Under the pieces are notes generated by a model, which saw only the letters and a list, made by a program, of their open reading frames with translations, did no database searches and was not told the DNA's origin. Both the position numbers and the translations under genes were made by a program. Shown here piece after piece: positions 22,460-31,994 of a stretch of DNA of 64,000 bases (its first letter is position 1; each line of letters begins with the position of its first letter). The stretch spans positions 76,182,919-76,246,918 of the forward strand of contig CM057464.1 of assembly GCA_030035585.1 (NCBI GenBank). The letters are read 5' to 3'. Source of the DNA: Dugong dugon. Its lineage: Eukaryota > Chordata > Mammalia > Sirenia > Dugongidae.

Positions 22460-24417
22460 CCTGTTTTTGTAAATGTTTTGATATTGTCTGCTATCTTCGG
22501 GGCATTAAGTAGTTATTTTTTTCGTTTATTGATTGCAGATTTGTTTGTTTCATCCCTTTTTTAAAAAAAAAAATTGACTATGAGCAGGCAGACTGTGTGT
22601 TCTTTGTTGTTTGTGCATCTGTGGGCACAATTGTTTTCGCCTTCTCTCCAATTGGCAGGGTCAGTCAGTCAGATATGGTATGCCAGGGCAGGTCCAGCTG
22701 AAGAGGAGCCACTGGGACGGGTTGTTTGCGGCACCCACTACAGCCACCATGGTGGGTTGGCAATCAGTGCAGTGCAGGTTCCAGCAGGCCGTGCCTGTGC
22801 TGCTTGGTGGTGTGATACCAAGTGCACAGTGCAGGTAGGCAGGACGCAGCGAGAGATTGTTATTGTGGAGCTAAGATGGATATGGGAGAGAGGAGAGAAG
22901 AACAGGAGCCAAAAACATACAAATAAAGAAAAAAGAATGCCAGGGGAGCTTGTCGTTGGAGTGGAGAGATGAGAGACTATGAAATGGAGAAAAACAGAAA
23001 GGGGAAGAGGAAGAAAAGAAAAGAACGAATAAGTAAAAATGGGAAAGGTTAAAGAACCGCAGAGTTCCCAGGGATCCCACCGGTGCAGCTATGAGGTCTG
23101 GGGAAGTTGGTCTCAGATGTTGCAGTACAGCCTGGCTAGAAGGCGTAGAGGTATACAATACCAAGTATTCAGGGAACATAAAGAGAAGGAAGATATAGAG
23201 AGACGAGAAACTGAGTAATGAAGAAAGACAAAAAGGGAAAAAGAGGGAAAAGAAAGAAACAAACAAAAAAGAAGAAGAAACCCCCCCCCAAAAAACAGGA
23301 AAAAAACAAAAAAACCAACGGAAAAAGAAATGCCCTCAGGGATACCTCTGCACGTCTGTGCAAGCCGAGTGGGTAATTTCCTTGCCACGCAGTACCGCCT
23401 GGCTGGAAAGGCCTCCCAACTCAAGAAAAGGAAAAGAAAACAAACAAACAATTCAAAACAAATAAACCAACAAAAGCCCCGGGATCCCACCAGTGCGGCA
23501 GCCCAGACCAGGAAGCAGCTCCACACTCAAATGGAGCTCCACAGCTCCTTAGGAAGAAGAAAAGATGGCACACGGAACCAGGTATTTGAGCGAAAGGAGT
23601 GGGAGATGGTGAGAGGTAAGGAAGAAATCAAAAGAAGCGGAAAAAAAAGCAACACCAGCAGACAACAAATGGCACTTAGAGAGCCAGCTAGTGCGGGCTG
23701 GTGGAATCTAAGCAGCTGGTGTTTCTCGGACAAGAGACTGTGTCCACTGGAAGCAGAGGGGGCCGAGTGTGGGTGAAGAATGGTAGGAGGTGGGAAAGCA
23801 TATATCACAAATTACCAGAGCTCTGCAGTTCCTCAGGAAGAAGCAAAGATGGCGCTCAGAGCCAGGTATTTGAGTGAAAGGATGGGGAGGTGGTGAGAGG
23901 TAAGGAAGAAATCAAAAGAAGCGGAAAAAAGCAACACCAGCAGCCAACAAATGGCACTCAGAGAGTCGGCCTGTTCGGGTGCGTGGAATACATGCAGCCA
24001 GTGTTTTCTGGTCAAGAGATTGTTGCCACGGGAAGCAGAGGAGGCCAAGTGGGGGTGAAGAAGGATGGGGGGGTGGGAAAGCATATATCCCAAATTACTG
24101 GTTATTTTGTCTCCCGCTGGAAGCTCCGTGAAGCTGTTTTCTCATACCCCCTGTTTGCTGGTCTCCGATAGCAGTTCAAGATGATGGATCTGCGCTGCAT
24201 TAGCTGGTAGGGGACATCTGCATGAATCTCTCCTTGCTCTCCATTCTCTGTCAGTTTTCTCACTCCATTTGGTGCTTGGCTGAGTTCTTTATCTCTTCAT
24301 TTGATGTTTTAGGGTTTCAGGATTGTTGTTTTCTCTGTTCAGCTTAGTTTTTCGGATCTCTGCTGTGGAGGGACGGCGTGGTGCTTCTGCCTAGAGTGCC
24401 ATTTTGCCAGAAGTCTA
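22460..24417 (-). promoter_or_regulatory. L1 5' UTR / promoter region
   Basis: About 1.95 kb lies between ORF1 and the 5' end of the element. It is more GC-rich than the surrounding intron and purine-rich on the plus strand. At the element's 5' end the minus strand reads CTGGCAAAATGGCACTCTAG, where AAAATGGC resembles the YY1-type site near the start of other L1s. Three or more overlapping open frames here are compositional artefacts. The region includes two tandem repeat units described separately. Confidence 0.75.
23540..24105 (-). repeat. Two tandem ~284-bp monomers in the L1 5' UTR
   Basis: Matching landmarks recur at a spacing of 283-284 bp. AGGAAGAAG is at 23551 and again at 23835; AAGAAATCAAAAGAAGCGG and AGCAACACCAGCAG appear in both; TGGGAAAGCATATATC is at 23791 and 24074. 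Both units carry AAGATGGC in the plus orientation. The layout recalls the monomer-type 5' UTRs of mouse L1. Confidence 0.88.
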
Positions 24418-24678
24418 GATTGTTTGTAAAATTTTTTTCCTGGTATATTTGTGGTGAATCTAAACTGAGAACTAAATAAATCAAATCTTGAGTGTTCAGT
24501 CAAACTTTTTTCTTTAGGTATATGGCAAAATACTGATTCATGACAATTTGAATTATGTAACCCTTTAAAATGTTTTTTGGTCTGCTGTATTGAAAACAGT
24601 GGCATATGTAGTATATCTCTCTTTATTTTCTTATGAAAGTCCAGAAGCAAGAAACTTTTATGCATACTTCTTGCCAGG

Positions 24679-25159
24679 TGGAAACCCCAGGTTGTGCCCA
24701 GTGCATCTCGTCTCAGCCAATAAATGAGAGACTGAGATAGAAGATCAGAAAGGTGATTTTATTTCATTGTGCAAGGAAAGGAACAGTTGGGGCTGCGGCT
24801 GCCAAGGCTGCAAAGTGAGGACGAGAAGGAAGGTTAACTTTTATAGGGTTTACAAGCAGGAAGTTCATACAAGTTGTATCAGCAACATTCTTAATCATAC
24901 TACGCAGGTGCAATGGGGTTTACGTGCATCGCATGTCCAGAAAATGGCAGTTAAATGCCACCCAAAGGTGGGGAAGTTACTACGTATGAGGCATTTAATG
25001 AGCTAAAAGGTTATCCAGAATGTCAGCATAGTGCCTAAACCTGTTTCCACTGATTTCCTCTAGTTCTGGGCAGTAGTTAAGGAAAAAAGGAACCAGGATG
25101 TTAATGTAAAGCTATGGGGCATGCCAAAGAAGCTGCTTGAGGCAGTGGAGTTTTCCACA
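24679..25159 (-). mobile_element. Solo LTR of an endogenous retrovirus with 6-bp target-site duplication
   Basis: A 481-bp block starts TGGAAACCCC and ends GTTTTCCACA on the plus strand, so it has TG...CA termini. It is bracketed by perfect GCCAGG direct repeats (24673-24678 and 25160-25165). On the minus strand it has a TATA box (CTATAAAAGTT, 24836-24846) followed about 80 bp later by AATAAA (24758-24763), the order expected in an LTR. No internal retroviral sequence adjoins it, so it is a recombined solo LTR. The subfamily was not identified. Confidence 0.85.
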
Positions 25160-25165
25160 GCCAGG

Positions 25166-25890
25166 GGACCTCTGTCTTATACAAAAAGCACTTTTTAAAA
25201 AATGAACATTGGTGACAGTGAGCGTTTCTCAAAATAAAGCAGTGTTTATTGTAAATGGATAGAAAACAGTGTTTTCTGCTGGATTTGCATGTGTTAACAT
25301 GTGTATCTTGAACCAATTAGAAATAGTTTTTACTGTCAAAAGTGACCTATTACTGTTTCTGTATTTCCAAGCAAGGTGTGTTTCCCCAATAAAATAATCA
25401 TTAACAAATGTTCACTTAAAAAAATTGATATTTTTTTATCATATAAAATATTTTGACAGCTCATTAGAGTATCAGCTGCATTCATTTGGAAGCAGTGTGA
25501 TATAAAGCTGATACTGAGCTCTGAATGTGTTGGAAAGGTACCTGACTTTTCCAGGTACCTGTTATGAATCTCGTTTAGTAGCATCCCATGGCATTTCCAG
25601 GTAAACCCAAAGATAGTTTTTTGAGCTAACGTAAATTGTTCTTAAGGATTTTTATCTTTTCATAGAAGCATTATTTGTTCCGTTTTCCTCTACCTTGACT
25701 TTTGAGCTTCTGTTAATGTTTCACAGTTATGAATATTCTGTATTAATCTGGGCAGAAAACAACTTCCTTGGAGTACAGTAACCATTTGACCCCATTTACT
25801 CAGTAATCATAATCATGCTTGAACATCATTTTACCGTTTGTAGAGGACTTTTATATTTGTTAATCTAGTTGGTCTGAGCAATCCTTTTAA
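25166..25890. other. AT-rich intron, nothing recognised
   Basis: No exon-like block or named repeat; short minus-strand open frames (25101-25316, 25336-25584) show no recognisable similarity. Confidence 0.3.
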
Positions 25891-25892
25891 AT

Positions 25893-26000
25893 CACTGTAC
25901 TCACTGATTGACTCAGTTTATAGACTGAGAAGTTGAGGCTTATGGGGGCAGTGAGGGGCCTAGTACTTCCCAGCTGGATGATGGGTTTTCGACAGGATCA
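25893..26000 (-). mobile_element. MIR-like relic
   Basis: CTCAGTTTATAGACTGAGAA GTTGAGGCTTATGG is a decayed form of the reverse-complement MIR core, followed by TACTTCCCAGCTGGATGATG. Confidence 0.5.
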
Positions 26001-26089
26001 TGCTACCACTTTTCCCATCCTGTTACTTTTGTACTTACTGGTCAAGACTGCAGTTGCTCTGTATACTGGAATATACTTTACTGATTTTA

Positions 26090-26250
26090 ATTAGCACTTT
26101 GAATATATTATGTCATTTCATTTCCCCAGCTTGTCTGTCGATTAGGCAGAGCTGGCATTATTGGTGCCATTTTACAGACATGGTTAGTGCAAATCAGCAA
26201 GGTTAAGTGACTTGCCACAGTTTGTGGAACTAGTGATTTAAACAAAACAA
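26090..26250 (-). mobile_element. MIR SINE relic
   Basis: TGCCATTTTACAGACATGG, GCAAGGTTAAGTGACTTGCC and ACAGTTTGTGGAACTAG follow the reverse-complement MIR order. Confidence 0.65.
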
Positions 26251-27160
26251 AACAGGTCTTCAGACTTCTAGCTTGCTGCTCTTTCTATTGCTGTCTTTGC
26301 TTCACTGTAAGGTATTGCAAAGTGAAACATATTTTTAGTCTTGGGATTCCACTGAAATAATTCTCTGGTTATGCTCTATATTAAAATTTAAAATACTAAA
26401 ATTAAATGGCAAGTGTTGGCTTAACTTAGCATGCGTTTTGTATGTATAATACTAACACGATTAATGGAATGGATAGAAGAATCAAATGATACATCAGTTG
26501 GCAGAAAATTGTTGCTTGAGGGAGAAATAATAGGAGACAAGGGGACATGTTTTAAGGTGTGGGATCATTCTGCGTCACTCCTTTGTGTTCTGCTCATCCT
26601 GCTCTACAGGCAGTTCTCTGACTTTCTTAGCCCACTGGGTGGCGGAGGAGGACGTTTTTAAGAGTAGGAGAAATCTACAGTCTTATTTATAATAGTCTTC
26701 TTGTCAGTAGGTGTAGCATTCTCACCTCTCCCAAGATACTACTATAGTTTTGCTTCATAATCCATACCCCTGGTTTAATCAGTAAAATTGATTGGTCGTA
26801 GAAACAACAGCCTTGCTACAGGGCATCGTGAGTGTGTATATTTATATTGTTCAGCAGTGAGAATGTGTACTCAGCAGTAGAGAGAGTCTGGAATTCTTTA
26901 GGATTGTAATGACACTTCATTCCAGGCTATCCCTTTAGTTGTGGGGTTTGTATAAACCATGGTTTGACTGTGGTTTTCTAGCAGTTGTTTTTAGCTGTCT
27001 CACACCTGAATGACTGCATCTGAATTAGTGTTTATGGAGTTAGGCGTAGATGTTGTGTCAAGAAGCTGAAAAATTACAAAAATGGATAGTTTTAGATGGT
27101 AGGTACCAAGTTATAGTTCCTAATTTATATGCAGTAATACAGCAAAATTTATTACAGAGA
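26251..27160. other. Intron, nothing recognised
   Basis: Contains a short G-rich motif (GGGTGGCGGAGGAGG near 26637). The 76-codon open frame at 26431-26661 has no recognisable similarity or exon signals. Confidence 0.3.
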
Positions 27161-27164
27161 AGGG

Positions 27165-27310
27165 GATGGCATGGTAGGATGAAGAAGGGGATGGCACTGG
27201 GAATCAAAAGATCTGAGCCCCTCTGCACTGCTGACTTGCTTTCTGATCCTATCAAGTTTCTGACTCCTGAGCCTCCATTTCCTCATCTGCCAAATATAAA
27301 CTGCTCTCTC
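27165..27310 (+). mobile_element. MIR SINE relic
   Basis: ATGGCACTGGGAATCAAAAG, CACTGCTGACTTGC and CTCCATTTCCTCATCTGCCA follow the sense order of MIR. Confidence 0.65.
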
Positions 27311-27313
27311 AGG

Positions 27314-27460
27314 GTTGTTTGTTGTTATTATGTGCCACTGAGTGGGTTCCGGCTTATAGCGACTCTATAGGACAGAGGAGAACTGTCCCATAGGGTTTCC
27401 AAGGAGAGGCTGGTGGATTCAAACTGCCAGCCTTTTGGTTAGCAACCACCAAGGCTTCTT
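27314..27460 (-). mobile_element. AfroSINE (short form) with an RTE-like tail
   Basis: Starts TTGTTTGTTGTTATTATGTG CCACTGAGTGGG and continues TATAGCGACTCTATAGGACA, CCCATAGGGTTTCCAAGG and GGCTGGTGGATTCAAACTGC, ending AACCACCAAGGCTTCT. The GTT-rich, TGTGCCA-containing tail is closer to the RTE 3' end than in other copies. Confidence 0.85.
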
Positions 27461-27544
27461 GGAAGGATCTAATTAAAGATATAGATGAGAACTTTTTGCC
27501 CATTGTAATATCTGACTGCTAGTCATAAATTATTTACTAAATAG

Positions 27545-27700
27545 TGAATTCTGCATGTCAGGACCTTTACAAAAATTATTTCAATTTAGACCTCCCATCA
27601 ACCCTGCAATGCAGGCATTATCGTCTCCATTTGACAGATAAGAAACCTGAGAGTCAATCTAAGTAACTTGCTCAAGGACCTACCACTATTAAGATGGTTC
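27545..27700 (-). mobile_element. MIR SINE relic
   Basis: CAGGCATTATCGTCTCCATT TGACAGATAAGAAACC then TAAGTAACTTGCTCAAGGAC is the reverse complement of the MIR core and 3' part. Confidence 0.75.
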
Positions 27701-28031
27701 CTAATTTAGCTCGTCTCTTCTTTGCTGCCCTGAGAGGGTAAATAGTTCGAACTTTAACAACAATTTGAATTATGTTTCTAAGAAGTGGAAGTAACACTAG
27801 AGTAGGAATCAGGAAGTCCAGACTGTCACTATATTTTTGAATTACTTTGGTGTAAGTTACTTAAATTTTTATATTAAATACATTCAAAATATTTGGCTAT
27901 GTTTCTGCTAAGATTTGTGTGTTAAATATTTTCTCATTCTGACTTTAATCTTTTTCAGGATAAAAAAAATTTCAAGTGTTCCAAAAAATTTTTTTACCAA
28001 TCTTGTTTTAATATTTTGTTCTTTTTCGTAG

Positions 28032-28104
28032 TCATTCATACACTGGTCAAGATTACAGTACACAGGGAAATGTTGGGAAGATTTCTTTAGATCAGATCGA
28101 TTCG
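28032..28104 (+). CDS. PRIM2: PRIM2 internal exon (interdomain linker and start of p58C)
   Basis: The 73-nt exon lies between a cgtag acceptor and a gtaagc donor. Its first base completes the serine codon split with the previous exon; the frame then reads [20 protein letters not shown] and continues QIDS, ending in phase 0. By homology this is about residues 254-278 of human PRIM2. From published p58 structures as I recall them, this covers the flexible linker joining the N-terminal domain to the C-terminal iron-sulfur domain and the first residues of the latter. The joined frame over both exons has no stop, which supports the exon call although the exon is too short to stand out as an open reading frame. 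The upstream intron is 26,228 bp and the downstream intron 2,768 bp. Confidence 0.93.
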
Positions 28105-29088
28105 GTAAGCATCAGTCATCCTTTTAAACCTAGACCTTTGTCAATGGAGGAAACACAGATTTTCTTCAGCCAAAGATGAGCTTTGGATGGGGAGAAGGGA
28201 GAGAATGTTATTCCATTGCTTGTCAATCATTTTTAAAGAAAAATCCCACATTTTTTAAATCATAGGAAAGTCAGATTTAATCAGAAAATTGTTTGTGGGC
28301 CTGATAAAGACAGAATTTAAGCAATTATTCCAAAAGGGAATACTTTCAAGTAATAATAGCGAAAAGGTGTTTATGTTTATATTTAAATGCCATATACGCT
28401 TAGAAAAGGAGAAATGGAAAATACTAAGTATAGGCTTCCATCCCTGGGTTGCCACTCAATGAATAGCATATTTCGACTTCATTTCACTTTGTGGAGTCAT
28501 AGTGGAATAAAAGATTAGCACACTTGACAATACTTTTATTTGTAGAATTTCTCTTTACTACATAATAGAATTTCCACTCCATCCAAAAAGGGGAAAAATA
28601 AGCCAGCCATAAATAATCTTTGTTTAGACAATTACCAAGTTGTTTACAGTAACTTAAAAATACACCAAGATTTTAATGCTTGGAAATAAGAATTGTAATA
28701 AGGTACGTAGAGAAAGACCATGAATTTTTAGAGACTAGAATGAATATTTTTTCTTCTTATTTGTTATGATCAAGTGCTTATAGTTAGTGTGTCTAGAAAT
28801 AACAATACGATTGCCTACCTTACACAGTTAATTTGAGACTTCTTCTTATATGTCCCATCCTTTAATATTCTCAAATAGTGTATTATCTCTCTCTTTCCCC
28901 CCATATGATTTTTATATACTTTATATTATATGAATGATCAGAGGTTGATTCTTTTCCAAATTCTGTCTAAATGGTTTCCCTATTTACAAGCAAAGGTGAA
29001 CTTGATTGGATACTGTGGATGGACATAAAAGTTTAATCATTAATTCGTTTAATGAATATATACAAAGCCCATCCATAATGGACCAACT
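28105..29088. other. Intron between the second and third visible exons, left part; nothing recognised
   Basis: AT-rich sequence without named repeats. The 66-codon minus-strand frame at 28255-28455 shows no recognisable similarity. Confidence 0.3.
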
Positions 29089-29098
29089 ATTGTGCTGT

Positions 29099-29261
29099 GG
29101 TGCCCTCATGGTGCAGTGGGTGAGAGCTTGGCTACTAACTAAAAGGTGGGCAGTTTGGACCCAACAGCTGCTCCTTGGAAACTCTATGGGGCAATTCTGC
29201 TCTGTCCTGTAAGGTTGCTATGAGTTGGAATTGATTTGACGGCAATGGTTTTTTTTTTTAA
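29099..29261 (+). mobile_element. AfroSINE (short form) with 10-bp target-site duplication
   Basis: Head GGTGCCCTCATGGTGCAGTG and GGCTACTAACTAAAAGGTGG, then CTCCTTGGAAACTCTATGGG directly (no GATGTGGCA block) and tail GGAATTGATTTGACGGCAAT. Flanked by ATTGTGCTGT at 29089-29098 and 29262-29271. Confidence 0.9.
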
Positions 29262-29275
29262 ATTGTGCTGTAAAT

Positions 29276-29488
29276 ACCAAACCAAAACCAAACCCTTTGT
29301 CATAGAGTCATTCTGACTCATAGTGACCACATAGGACAGAGTAGAGCCTCCGCATAGGGTTTTTAGGGCTGTAAATCTTTATGGAAGCAGATTGCCACAT
29401 CTTTCTCCCATGGAGTGGCTCGTGGGTCCCAACCACCAGTCTTCTAGTTGGCAGCCAAGTGCTTAACCACTGGGCCACCAGGGCTCCT
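29276..29488 (-). mobile_element. AfroSINE (long form)
   Basis: ACCAAACCAAAACCAAACCC start, GACTCATAGTGACCACATAG, the long-form block GGAAGCAGATTGCCACATCT and the complementary head TTAACCACTGGGCCACCAGG. It lies tail to tail with the SINE at 29099-29261. Confidence 0.9.
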
Positions 29489-29499
29489 TGCTAGAAAAT

Positions 29500-29620
29500 T
29501 TAGAGGTAAATGAAACAGAAAATGTCCCTCCCTTCATGGACCTTACTTGGGGGAGGTAGACAGTGTAGTAAATAATAAGTGAGCAATATAACCATAAATT
29601 ATGGTGTTATGGGATAATCA
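29500..29620 (-). mobile_element. L2 LINE relic
   Basis: CCCTTCATGGACCTTACTTG, TAATAAGTGAGCAATATAAC and GGTGTTATGGGATAATCA are a decayed reverse-complement L2 3' region. Confidence 0.5.
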
Positions 29621-29879
29621 TGTCTGTGAGTCTGTGCCTGAAACTCTGAGTTAAGTGATTCAGATGTCTCTATCTGGATATCTTTCAATGTCTGTATTTG
29701 TATCTTCTGATCTTCACAACAGCTTATCATTTGCACACCCCTCGATATTTTCAATTTCTTCTCCAAATGTTTATCTGGCTCTCTCGACAACATTGTTTTC
29801 CTTGTGGACCTCTTCAAGTAGAGAGAGTGCTTTTTCTTCCACACTCTATAGGTGTGGGTTAAGTGTCTTCCTTAGACCA

Positions 29880-30400
29880 CATTGCCACTTCTAACTTATT
29901 TCTTTGCCCTCCATTGCCAGAGCTCCAGCTCCTTGAAAGCCCATATGATCACATTATACCACCTGATACCTCCCTGTGTTGCTGCTCCCTTTCTCACCCC
30001 AACTACCCTTATTATTTACTGATGACTCTAACACCTGGCTGACGCACTAGCAGTACTCTGTTATTGTTCTTGGCCTATGCAACATCCATGTTGATGATCT
30101 CATACTCTAGCCTTACAATTTCTTTGTCTGCTCAGTTTCCACAATCGTTTCCTGTTTTGTTTCAGGCAACCATAGACCACTCAAACCCAATAAATACACC
30201 ATCTCTAAAATCTTAGTTTGAAGCGTGCAACTTTTGCATACCAAAAACCTCAACATACCGAAAACCTCTATGACTCTTCTTTTTCTCTCACACCTTAAAT
30301 CCAATCACCAGTAAGTCTTGTTGGTTCTGTCTTCCAAACATATGGAAGATCCAGCTATTTCTCCCCATTTTGGCTGCTAGCATCATGAGGTTACCATTGG
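29880..30400. mobile_element. Possible ancient LINE relic, unassigned
   Basis: Phrases such as GATGACTCTAACACCTGGCT and TTCCAAACATATGGAAGATC have the look of an L2-type relic, but I cannot establish order or orientation reliably. Confidence 0.25.
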
Positions 30401-30474
30401 GGGACACTGGTTAAAGGGTACATGATATCTCACTGTATTATTTCCTACAACTGCATGTGATTGACAGTCATCCC

Positions 30475-30790
30475 AAAACAAAAAGTTTAACTTAAAAAGG
30501 TAAAAAGAAGGAAATAGGTGTAACAAATTTTAATATATTTTACTTAACCTGATATATTGGGATCAAACATAGCAAAGATTGTGAGGATGGCCCCGGACTG
30601 GGCAGTGTTTCCTTCTGTTGTACGTAGGGTCTCTATGAGTTGGAACTGACTCGATGGCACCTAACAACAATAACAACATTAGAAATATTATCATTTCAAC
30701 ATATAATCAACATAAAAAAAATTAAGAAAAAAGTTCATCTATAATCATAACAAAGTAATACCTCCCTATAGTTTTTGTTTTTATTCCACT
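30475..30790 (+). mobile_element. hAT MITE relic (same family as 14.2 kb), split by an RTE fragment
   Basis: AGGAAATAGGTGTAACAAATTT, TATTTTACTTAACCTGATAT on the left and TATTATCATTTCAACATATA, TCAACATAAAAAAAATTAA on the right match the order of the internal part of the element at 14.2-14.5 kb. The family name is uncertain. Confidence 0.55.
30572..30678 (+). mobile_element. RTE/BovB-type LINE, 3' end fragment, 195 bp upstream of a PRIM2 exon
   Basis: GTGAGGATGGCCCCGGACTG, GCAGTGTTTCCTTCTGTTGT, CTATGAGTTGGAACTGACTC and GATGGCACCTAACAACAATA read the RTE 3' end in sense orientation. Confidence 0.85.
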
Positions 30791-30872
30791 TAGACTGAAT
30801 TTGTAATCACAACAAATATTATGGGGACCTAGTAAATCTTCTACATAACCCAAAGCTGTTTTTTTCTTGTAG

Positions 30873-31058
30873 CTTTCTACCAAATCTTTCCCACCCTGCA
30901 TGCGTCAGTTACATAAAGCCTTACGGGAAAATCACCATCTTCGTCATGGAGGCCGAATGCAGTATGGCCTTTTCCTGAAGGGCATTGGTTTAACGTTGGA
31001 ACAGGCATTGCAATTTTGGAAGCAAGAATTTATCAAAGGAAAGATGGATCCAGACAAG
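30873..31058 (+). CDS. PRIM2: PRIM2 internal exon (p58C: Fe-S cysteine and primer 5'-end binding residues)
   Basis: The exon has 186 nt and 62 full codons, phase 0 at both ends, between a strong tttttttcttgtag acceptor and a gtaatt donor. It starts [20 protein letters not shown] and ends KMDPDK, about residues 279-340 in human numbering. The cysteine of PPCMRQ corresponds to Cys287, one of the four ligands of the 4Fe-4S cluster. The following segment keeps the residues reported to contact the template and the 5' triphosphate of the RNA primer in human p58C: His300, Arg302, Arg306, Lys314 and Trp327, seen here in [16 protein letters not shown] and ALQFWKQ. No substitution at a key site is visible. 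The three other cluster cysteines lie in later exons outside the window. The reading frame continues past the donor into intron for a short way, so a naive open frame overruns the true exon end. Confidence 0.97.
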
Positions 31059-31990
31059 GTAATTATGAAAAATCAGAGTAGGAACTGTAATTTTAATTTG
31101 ACCTAAAATCTAAAAAGTTTACCTTTTGAATTTACTCCTTGAAGTATAGTTGAAAATTCGAAGGTAAGTATGTCTGCAGTTTAGTTTAGATAAAAACAAA
31201 CTTACATATTAATCTAATAGGTATTAAAACAAAGATTGGGAAATTTAATTCAAAGGACAAGATTGAAACAACAAAGTAAGATGTAAAGTAACGCTGAAAC
31301 AACAATGTAAAATGTAAAGTAATGCTTAAATAATGAGTCTTCTCTTTGTAGCTATATTGACAGTAGAACTTACAAGGCTGAAATTGCTTTTACAGTTATA
31401 TTTCTATAAGATTGTATATGTATACACATATATACATACATAAACAATACAATTTTGAGGACTAGGAAATACTGAGAACAAATAAAATGAATGCAATTTA
31501 AAAGATTTTCTATTGCTTTTTGAGGAATCTTTCAAGAGCATTTTTAGTTAGACATTAATCACTGTAAATCTGGTTAAAACCCATATGTAACACTCAGGTT
31601 CCTACTCTTACTCTTTTTTTTTTTTTTTTAAACAGTGCTAGTTATAATATTTTGTCTTAGAAATATGGTTTCTTGTCCTTCCTGTGCCACGACGCTATGG
31701 TATGAAGTAAATTTTTTTCATGTTTACTTCTTGGTCTGCTTCCTCCTAGGAAGATAAATTTAGAACAAAGAATATTAACCAAGTCATTATAAAATTAAAT
31801 GACACTTTAATATGTCTCTAGCTGTATACTTTATTAAAAGTTCAGATATTTTTATAGTATATTATAAAAAGATCTAGTAGTTTTTATAGACTGGTTTTGA
31901 AAACTATCTTCACTGATAATTGTCCATAGTATCTTAAATAATTCATTTAATAGGATTTTCTTTGAATACAATTTTTGATATTTCTTATTC
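31059..31990. other. Start of the downstream PRIM2 intron; nothing recognised
   Basis: AT-rich with a GTATATGTATACACATATATAC stretch near 31415. The open frame of the exon runs on to 31106 only by chance. Confidence 0.3.
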
Positions 31991-31994
31991 TTCT

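Larger units (their letters stand above)
18060..24417 (-). mobile_element. L1 LINE, antisense to PRIM2, full 5' and 3' ends but internally deleted
   Basis: On the minus strand the order is: 5' UTR (24417 to about 22460), ORF1 (from 22454), inter-ORF region, ORF2 endonuclease (from 21034), start of the reverse transcriptase domain, an abrupt jump to the ORF2 C-terminus at about 19510-19500, then a 3' UTR of about 1.2 kb ending in poly(A), seen as the T run at 18060-18076. Roughly 2 kb of ORF2, including the catalytic core of the reverse transcriptase, is missing. Frameshifts and stops also break ORF1 and ORF2, so the copy is dead. The 3' UTR matches the insertions at 10.6 kb and 32.5-33.6 kb, showing one lineage-specific L1 group. 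No clear target-site duplication was found. Confidence 0.95.

Noticed and set aside
21871..22512. A 213-codon plus-strand open frame
   Set aside because: It is the antisense shadow of the L1 ORF1 coiled coil; its serine/leucine-rich content reflects the opposite strand.
22460..24171. Several overlapping open frames of 65-148 codons on both strands
   Set aside because: They lie in the L1 5' UTR, overlap each other in different frames, are low in complexity (runs of Phe/Ser/Leu or Lys/Arg) and match no protein that I recognise.
18060..24417. Target-site duplication for the 6.3-kb L1
   Set aside because: The sequence next to the poly(A) end (CATAGTTTGGCTTG) and the sequence next to the 5' end (AGTCTAGATTG) do not show a convincing direct repeat, so none is claimed.
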